From positions 69,061,744-69,125,743 of the forward strand of contig OX393550.1 of the NCBI GenBank assembly GCA_947650365.1: 64,000 nucleotides of DNA. The letters are read 5' to 3'. The DNA is from Chamaelirium japonicum (lineage: Eukaryota; Streptophyta; Magnoliopsida; Liliales; Melanthiaceae). Under the pieces are notes generated by a model that worked only from the letters and a program-made list of their open reading frames with translations, had not been told where the DNA came from and did not search any database. Made by a program: the position numbers and the translations under genes. Shown here in pieces: positions 56,561 to 64,000 of the stretch (position 1 is the first letter of the stretch; every line of letters begins with the position of its first letter).

Positions 56561-57985
56561 TCTTCTTCTGAATTCTTAGTTTCAATCCCATGAACTATTA
56601 GAGTCAAGTATATTTCTTTTACCATGTTGATCTTGCCACTTCAAACATTCGGGTCGGGTTTAACGTTCGATGGGTTAGTGAGCTTGGGTTGAAGGTCTAA
56701 TGGGATTTTGCTCTTAGATCCGTCTGCTACCGATTCATCGCTGGAGACCGTCGATTCGATGGCTGAGCAGGACTAGCCAGCCCAAGGCACGCCACAACAA
56801 AACTCCACGCTTGCGCTCCCTCCTCGAGGTCTGGAATCTTTGCATGTTTTCCATGTGTGATGCTTTATTTGGGTTTAAAAAATTTAGTCTTTTTTTCATG
56901 GTTCCAATTTGAAACGATTAATTAGATATGTTTTTATTATAGTTTTCGATTGTTTTTTGGGTTCCTTTGTTTTCTTGGGTTCCCATTTTGATGTCTTTCC
57001 TTTGGATTGTACAAATTTCGAGATCTATACTTGGCATGAATTCCTGCATCTATGTAGATAGATTTTATATAATGAAATTTCAATGATATTTGGTTTCTAA
57101 AAGCTATAGGCATTAAAAAATAAAAAATCAATCATTAACTTGGATTAATCACTACGTTGTTGCTCCATTGTCACCGGCAAAAAGATTATCAGCTACATAG
57201 AAACTATAAGCATGCTTATATATCTGTGATTTTTTTTAAAAAAATAAATTTTCATTCAACTTTGATTCACTTAACTTGATTTGTTATGGAATAACCCAGT
57301 TCAAAGCTTTGTATATAGATACAATTTGACCTTCACATGCTTCCTCACTGATGGTCTAATCATCCAAAAAGCAACATACACTTAGTACATATGTGGATGA
57401 AATACTAAGGAAAGTCATGCATGAGACTTAGTTGATGAAATAGATGGAAATTCCAAATAATACAATTTCATGAACCAACTCTACATGTACTTGAAAGAGA
57501 GAGAAAACTCCAGATAAGGAAGGAGAATTCTAGAGAGAGAGAGATAGAGAGTCAGTGACTCCTCTACAAGTCACAATCTGATCCTTCTTTTTATCCTTAC
57601 TGAATTTGATGCCTCTACATAGTAATTGAACAGTTCACTTTGTAATGAATTGTGATGGAATGAAGAGTGAAGACCAGTCATTATTTTATCTCATTAATTT
57701 ATTTTTTAAAAATATTTGGGAAGCTCGAGTGCCTCCACCCCAATCTTGAGTCCGGCACAGAGCTTGATCATAGTAACAAAGTTCGAATTCGGCAGTAATT
57801 TGGTTTTGGGTCAATTCGGTTTATGTTGGTGCATCCAATCAAGAAATTAAATCTTATGTGGTTGTCCCGCTGAAAATGGATGTCGTGGACGAATATGGGC
57901 ATCGCCGACGTATTTGCCCGTCTCCTACCGAATGTGCTTTGCCACCCTCAAGCTATAGGACCTCCCAGATAATATTGTCACTGCT
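55079..57985. other. Largely featureless region with a possible gene relic
   Basis: No convincing gene. CT repeats lie at 56523-56558. A GC-rich exon-like patch at 55970-56068 is described separately. The rest is AT-rich, with short open frames only. Confidence 0.4.
55971..56071 (+). pseudogene. Possible relic of a response-regulator first exon
   Basis: The plus strand reads ESGDELHVLVVDNSSGDL, resembling the start of plant type-A response regulators (LHVLxVDDSxVDR) but with Asn for the second Asp. The frame then diverges and stops after SWPFT. A donor-like AAG/GTGAGTG follows at about 56068. GC content is much higher than in the flanks. It is too short to be sure and could be coincidence. 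Confidence 0.22.
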
Positions 57986-58502
57986 CTAAAACCCTAAACC
58001 CTAAACCCTAAACCTAAAACCTAAACCCTAAACCCTAAATCCAAAAACCTAAAATCCTAACCATAAAACCCTAAACCCTAACCCTAAAACTAATTTGGGG
58101 AATTTACGCCATTTCAAATGGCGTAAATTCCCTATATTAGTTTTAGGATTTAGGGTTAGGTTTTTAGGTTTTAGGATTTAGGTTTTAGATTGTAGGGTTA
58201 GGGTTTAGGTTTTAGGGGTTTAGGTTTAGGGTTTAGGGGTTAGGGTTTAGGGATTAGGATGTTACATTGACGAAGTTAAAAAATATATTTTTTTAACCTA
58301 AACCCTAACCTTAAACCCCTAAACCTAAACCGTCAAATTGAAACCCTAAACCTAAACCCTAACCCTAAACCCTAACCCCTAAACCTAATCCCTAACCCTA
58401 ACCCTAACCCTAACCCTAACCCTAAAACCTAAAACCCTAACCCTAAACCCTAACCCTAAATCCTAAAACTAATATAGGGAGTTTACGCCATTTCAAATGG
58501 CG
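57986..58502. repeat. Interstitial telomere-like repeats with palindromes
   Basis: Degenerate CCCTAAA units run to 58080. A near-perfect palindrome follows, centred at 58115 (TTTACGCCATTT and its complement, with CCTAAAACTAAT arms). Units then switch to TTTAGGG until about 58255. A short TA-rich spacer follows, then CCCTAAA/CCCTAA units again to about 58465, and a second partial palindrome containing TTTACGCCATTTCAAATGGC (58479-58502). Not a chromosome end, since unique sequence and other elements lie on both sides. Confidence 0.9.
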
Positions 58503-59009
58503 AAAAAAAAGGGCAATTTTGGTATTTTAATTTATCCCTTCAGTTTTACGCCATTCATGTTCTAATCAGTTCAGTTGATGTTCTGATTGGGTATCAGTTT
58601 TTAGGAGGGTAAAGTGCAATTTACCCAAAAGACAGATTTGGAACTATATGTTGCCCGATGATGCACTATACCACTTCATAGCCGTCTAATGCACCATATC
58701 TAATAATCAAAACCATTTATTGGAAGCATATCTGACCGATGAATCACAATCATCCTGAACCAACATGCAATGTAATGATTGTGATCATCAGATCCTGAGA
58801 ATTGAGTCGCACGAACCAAGTGCAATTTTGTTGCCAAATTGATTTGTTATGTTTGCTTACGGTCCACATCGTTCATTAAAAGGGCATAAAAAAGCACTCC
58901 ACGATTGGGCCGTAAGCAAAAGCATCATTTTTGCTACCCGATTGATTTGCTGCATTTGCTTTTGGCCCAATCGGGGTCTGCTACATCGTGCGGGGGGGGG
59001 GGGGGGGGG

Positions 59010-59070
<61 letters not shown>

Positions 59071-59229
59071 TTATGCTTTGCTGCACTTCCTTACGGTCCA
59101 ACGAGATCCGCCATGTCGCCCATTAGAGAGAGTTATGTGGAGAGAAAGAGAGTTATTCTTTAATTTGCTGCACTTGCTTATGGGCCCACCAACTGAGACG
59201 GACCTATGCACGTTGTTGTGTATGCTTAT
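58503..59229. other. Spacer with poly-G/(GA)n tract
   Basis: Includes about 20 G followed by about 50 bases of GA (58992-59063). GATTTGTTATGTTTGCTTACG and GATTTGCTGCATTTGCTTTTG (about 58839 and 58943) are diverged repeats of one another. No gene. Confidence 0.6.
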
Positions 59230-61558
59230 TGTTGGAAATAAATCCATGGTAGAGGCCCACAGCGGAAGCAAAGTGAAGGTCCGAGGACCGTGAGCGGTGT
59301 ACGTTACATATCAAAATTTTCATCGAAACGATCTACATATGCGTGTATGAATCTAGCATGGCAACTACGCGAACCCCTAACGATGATCTAACGCGAAAGA
59401 ACAAACTAGCATGAATGCATGTTCTAATTATGTTAGATCTACTTGTTAGAGGTCATACCTGCGTGCGGAATCTTTCACCGCGACAAATTTCTTCTTTGTC
59501 GATGGAGACGGGCTACGGATCTGCTCGATATAGCTTCGGTATGACGGCCATAACTTTCTGCTTCGAACTCCGATTGGGCTGAAATTTGGACTGCAGGTAG
59601 CCAACTTTGAGACGCAACTTTTCCAATAAGTTTCACGTCGTTTGGACTTCTGTAGCTCCCGGAATCGCAGAAACAACGTTGATTTTCTGTGCAGATTCTG
59701 GACAGCAAAAGGTTGCGGGAGACGCCTTCTAGTTCACCCGATCTCACACGATGCACGGCACCTCGTCGATGGATCTCTGAGTGCCTCCATACGACGAGCC
59801 TTCTCCTTCTACAAAACACCACGTGAGGAAGACGAGTCGCCATCCAATGGCGCAAGCGAGAGAGAGAGAGACGAGAGAGGAGATGCGAAGAGAGGAGAGG
59901 GGGCGGCTAGGGTTTCCCCATGCCATGGCCGGCCCTAGGGCTTGCATGGCTTTATTAATTTCGTGCACCCTCTCTCTCCTTCTCATATATAGGGCCGGCC
60001 TATTCATATGGATAAGGACAGTATGGATAAGGATGATAGATTCAAACCTTATCCCTATATATCTCTTCTTTATCTCTATCCTTTCCTTGTTTTCGAAAAC
60101 GGTCAAAACCAGCCCGTTTTCTGTGCCTCATAACCGGCCCCTTCATCGGAGGCAACAACCTCCCGAAACTAATGGGGCCGGCCTTGACCAGTCTCTCAAC
60201 ACTTAGGGCCGGCCCCCTTAGTGCATAGTGGCGCATGGTATGACCAAAACGCCCTTATGCCACTAGTTGACCGTTCCTCGTGTACGAGACTTTGCAAGGC
60301 ACACATAAGTGAAGTGCTCCAGTGATTTCACTATTCTCTGAGGTTCCCGTAGGGTGCCCCTAGTGAAGTCAACTAGTCAACTCGCAACATGTCCCGGTGC
60401 ATCGCACCCATGTGGCAAAGTCCACTTATGGCAAGGAATTGCTACATGCGTCTCTGCACTAACCTAGGGTTTCCCCTTAGTGCACACACGTAGCTACGCA
60501 TCTACCGTGCACTAGTGCGAAGCACTCACGGAGTGTATGCTTGGACTTCTCGCTTCCTCTAACTACGTTCTGTGTTTCGAGGAGATGGTATAAGAACCGT
60601 ACATAATATCGATAAGGTAGAACCTTCAGGGACCAGGGTTCATGGCTTCCAACTCAGACTCGATCGACACACTACCCGAGTGTACCATCGATCCTCTGAG
60701 TCCGAGTTAACCTGCGTAGCCACCCAGAGTGCGACGCAGGCTGCACTCCAATCCCCCCGGACTTACTATGTTCTCCCAAATACCCCTGCTCTCCGCTTAG
60801 TATGGTAAACTCGCTATCCCTCCACTGGTGCCATGATGCAACTCGAGCGGTGGAGAATACCGTCAGACTCGAGTGCTCATATGACTCGGTTCCTTCCAGG
60901 TTGACCACGTATATCGTACCTCCGATAACTCTGCCGAGTAACCGGATTCGTCACCAGTCGAACTGATGACCACCTGGCCAGGGTTTAATACGACGTAGGT
61001 CAGACCAAGGAACGCACCTCCCGTTAGGGGTGTGGATAGCCTGCAGGAGTGACATGCTGATGCAACGCCAGCCGGGTAACCCAGTACACCGTGGTTTTGG
61101 ATCACTGCATCCGGATCCTCACACATTGGTGCGCCAAAGCACCACACAACTGGTTAGTCCACCAGACATGGCTCGTCAGGGTTTAGGACCGTTTTACCCT
61201 AAGCAGAAACACGGTTTAGTGCACCGGTGTCTGCTCACCGATCTGTGCACCGTGTTGGTTCCGTTCGGCCACAGACACTGTGCCTGGTAATGACCGTGGT
61301 GGAGACACCCACGCTCTGTCATCCCAACAGCTTAACCTGATAGGGCGACCAACCCTAATCAGAGCTGCGAACGTATTTAGGTTACATGGGACCAGTCCCT
61401 TGAGTCTCCCACTCAAGAGGATTACCATGTAGCCATGGCTCTCTGTTCTGTAATCAGAACACGTACTAAGGTACGTACCTAGATGCAATCTTATACTATC
61501 AACCATACATAGCTAAACTATAGGTTTTTACGAGCTATAGACCTCACCAATTCTAACA
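59230..61558 (-). repeat. 3' LTR of copia C (2329 bp)
   Basis: Plus-strand ends TGTTGGAAATAAATCC and CCAATTCTAACA. It shares blocks with the B LTR (CAGCGGAAGC near the left end, CACCCAGAGTGCGACGC, GCAACGCCAGCCGGGTAACC) and carries four GGCCGGCC motifs (about 59928, 59992, 60177 and 60206). A GA run lies near 59858. Confidence 0.88.
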
Positions 61559-64000
61559 ATCTCCCACTAGGTCTAACGAGGAATAACGGTGTTGAGCTCT
61601 GTAGCTTCTACATGCTACCCAAAAGCCTTTGCAGGAATTCCCTAATGGAATTGGCAACATTGTCTGTAGATTCCACCTCAGTACCGCTACTTGCATTTCC
61701 TCCTATAACTGTCAGATCAAGTGAAGTTTGTACTTGATGGGTTTCCCCTCACGGTGGTGCCTAGTCTCCTTGGACCTTGCTTACCGCTCTTCTGTTGCAA
61801 CAACAGATAACTGAGCTTCTGGTACGCGTCCCAAGTTCTCTAAGAACTTCCTAAGCCTTACCACCTGATATATTACCTAGCACGCAACAACGTGCTAAGC
61901 CTCTATGGTAGAGTCTGTGATTCACTCTTGCTTCACACTCTACCAACTACCGCTTCTAATCCCAAGATAAAAATAATCCCTGAAATCGATTCTCTGGAAC
62001 ACACATCTGACACTAAAGTTAGATCATGTGTGTCCAATCGATATCAGGACCTGTGAAGTGCAAGCTAACTCACAATCCTTACTTAACGAGGATTTCTGAG
62101 TATACCCTTCACATCGGTCCAAAGATCTGGACCCGGGTTCGACTGAAACCGACCCACCTTCCTGCTGCGCAATAGATATCTAGCCTCGTAAAACGAATCT
62201 GGCTAGAATCTTATCTTCATGCGTAGCCTGTGACAGCAAGAGAATCTTGCTCTGGTTATCTAGAGTTACCTTGATTCCCAGAGCATAACTCGCCTCACTA
62301 GGGTCTTTCACATCGAATTGTGATGACTACAAACCTTTACCGTAAACAATATTCTTACGTCATTTTCAATCAGTAGGATATCGTTAACGTAAAGTACTAC
62401 GTACACCCTTGTAGCTTTTTTACCTTTCTTGTACCCACTTGGTTTATCATCATTCTGATCAAATCCGTATGAGCGGATTTCCTTGATCAAAATATATATT
62501 CCAACTTGGATGCTTGCATCAGTCCATAAATGGACCTTTGCAACTTACATCATATATGTTCCTGACCTACTGACACAAAGCCTGGGGCGATATCATCCAT
62601 ATGTCCTTTCCAAATTCCCGTTAGGGAATAACTGTCTTGACATCCATCAACCAGATCTCCCAACTATAATGGGCTGTGATGGATTAAGAGGATCCGTTAT
62701 AGACTTAGGCATAGCTACCAGTGAGATGGTTTTGACATAGTCAATCCCTTCTCCTTTGGTAACTAATCTAGCTACTTAAGTCTTAATCGGGTGCTCTTCT
62801 AATGCACCTCCTACACCCTGAAGGGTGATAGTGCTATAAGTGTCAAGACTGTTCCAAGGGACATTGATGCATGTTTGCCTCCATGGTCTTTTGTCAGTCA
62901 GAGCTATCGGAAGCTCCCACTACTTCTTCGTAGCTCTAGGGATCATCCTCCTGAAACTCTGGATTAACTATCAAAGTTTCTCCATAGTATCTTTCAGGAG
63001 CTCTGATGGTCCCACAACGACGAGGTGGTGGTGGTACAAAGGAAGCTCCCACTACTTCTTCGTAGCTCTAGGGATCATCCTCCTGAAACTATGGATTAAC
63101 TATCGAAGTTTCTCCATAGTATCTTTCAGGAGCTCTGATGGTCCCACAACGACGAAGTGGTGGTGGTACAAAAGTGAATTGTTTCTACAGTGTCTGGTAT
63201 ACTAGTTTCTTGTATCATCTACTCCCACTACGTTTTTCAAATGCGCACTCTCTACTAGTACCTAGTAGTTCACCCAGAACTACCTTACCGGTAAACTTAT
63301 GGTCTATAATATAATCCTGGTCTAGGTAGATGGTATTCGTAGAAACGATTACCTTCCAAACCTCAAGATCATAGAACAGTCCACCTTATGCCTCCTAAGG
63401 GTAACCTACAAATAGATATACCTGGAACTACATCTCCATCTTATCCCTCTTGTCTTTTTGCACAAGTGCAGGACAACCCTATATCTCGAGACTCTATAGT
63501 GTCAGCTTTCGCTTAGACCATAGCTCTCTATAGGTCTGAGGCACTGATCTAGATGAGAGAGGGTTTCAGATATAAACTACTGTTTTAAGGTACAACCCTA
63601 CCAAAGGGTGGGTAGTACATTTGGCAATATTCATCATACTACGGACCATGTCAAACAGGGTCCGATTCCTTCTCTCGGAGACTTCATTCTGACGTTTCAT
63701 CCTAGGAGCATTTAACTGGGAGATAATCCCATGCTCCTTCAGGATCCTATGGAACCCATCCGATAGGTTCTCATTCCCTCGATTAAATCGAGAAAACTCC
63801 TATCGTCTGGACGCTCTTGGAACCATAGACGTCAAAATTAACTAACCCCCATACCTTTTGTGGCCCTTTTAGTTATTATGCCTTCTAGATTACACTCAGA
63901 GGTTAGAAGGATCTCCGATGAATCTGTGAACAGAAACTCGGCCTTCTGTTATCTCTGAATTTATCTAAGGCAGAATATCTAAATCAGAGGGGTCACAAAT
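61559..64000 (-). pseudogene. Copia C pol relics
   Basis: Only fragments are readable. RNase H-like text lies near 61,760-62,060. The RT piece 62308-62490 reads RSYGFDQNDDKPSGYKKGKK, then VLYVNDILLIEND, where the first Asp of YVDD is Asn. RT N-terminal relics lie to about 62,800. The linker region 62,900-63,300 includes a 132-bp duplication. Integrase C-terminal and core relics run from about 63,300 to the window edge. Many indels and stops. Confidence 0.8.
62909..63172. repeat. 132-bp tandem duplication in copia C
   Basis: Two units start at 62909 and 63041 (GGAAGCTCCCACTACTTCTT). They differ by about three substitutions, so the duplication arose long after the element itself decayed. Confidence 0.95.

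Larger units (their letters stand above)
59230..64000 (-). mobile_element. Copia C: 3' LTR and decayed interior, running off the window
   Basis: LTR 59230-61558 is followed by the purine tract ATCTCCCACTAGG (61559-61571), then a minus-strand interior in the order RNase H, RT, linker, integrase from left to right. The 5' half is beyond the window. CTTAT (59225-59229) would be the target duplication. The protein relics resemble families A and B, but the copy is much more decayed. Confidence 0.85.

Noticed and set aside
57986..58502. Chromosome end
   Set aside because: Repeats are degenerate, reverse polarity twice and are followed by several kilobases of other sequence, so they are interstitial.

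Overview
This is a window of nuclear DNA from a flowering plant. The evidence is two spliced or intronless plant housekeeping genes, several families of plant LTR retrotransposons (Ty1/copia and Ty3/gypsy), a Cassandra-type LTR carrying a 5S rRNA-like segment, several small TIR transposons with target-site duplications, and CCCTAAA-type interstitial repeats. The first half of the eIF3d gene is very GC-rich and becomes AT-richer downstream, as is common in monocots and some magnoliids, but I cannot name the species.

Only two host genes are convincing. An endosulfine/ARPP19-like gene lies on the + strand (3956-8247, six coding exons, 115 aa). An intronless eIF3d gene lies on the - strand (12491-14272, 593 aa). 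The introns of the first gene hold a Tourist-like MITE, a second TIR element, and one hAT-like element nested in another, each hAT with a near-matching 8-bp target duplication.

From 14.8 to 24.6 kb lies a wreck of two retrotransposons, both on the - strand. A degenerate copia element (D) is joined directly to the RNase H end of a degenerate gypsy element (E), whose 1.29-kb LTR (23280-24566) carries six 40-bp minisatellite units. Between 25.09 and 26.76 kb are a TIR element invaded by a Cassandra-like LTR, and a hAT-like element with a perfect 8-bp target duplication.

The centre (27104-51516) is one 24.4-kb copia insertion (A), bounded by 1955-bp LTRs and the 5-bp duplication AAAAC. It is swollen by a partial tandem array of a related copia family (B). 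On the - strand the order is A-LTR, A leader, B' interior, B-LTR, B interior, B-LTR, A gag-pol, A-LTR. B's reverse transcriptase is split by a further 1.1-kb TIR element, and the B' copy provides the empty site. All copies are dead, by stops, frameshifts or lost catalytic residues.

From 51.5 to 59.2 kb the sequence is rich in microsatellites. It has a large inverted-repeat element between TA/GA tracts, CT-rich tandem repeats, and a palindromic array of telomere-like repeats. A fourth copia element (C) starts at 59230 with a 2.33-kb LTR and runs off the right edge, heavily decayed. I see no operon-like or defence system. The interest lies in the nested and recombinant retrotransposon architecture and several structured repeats.
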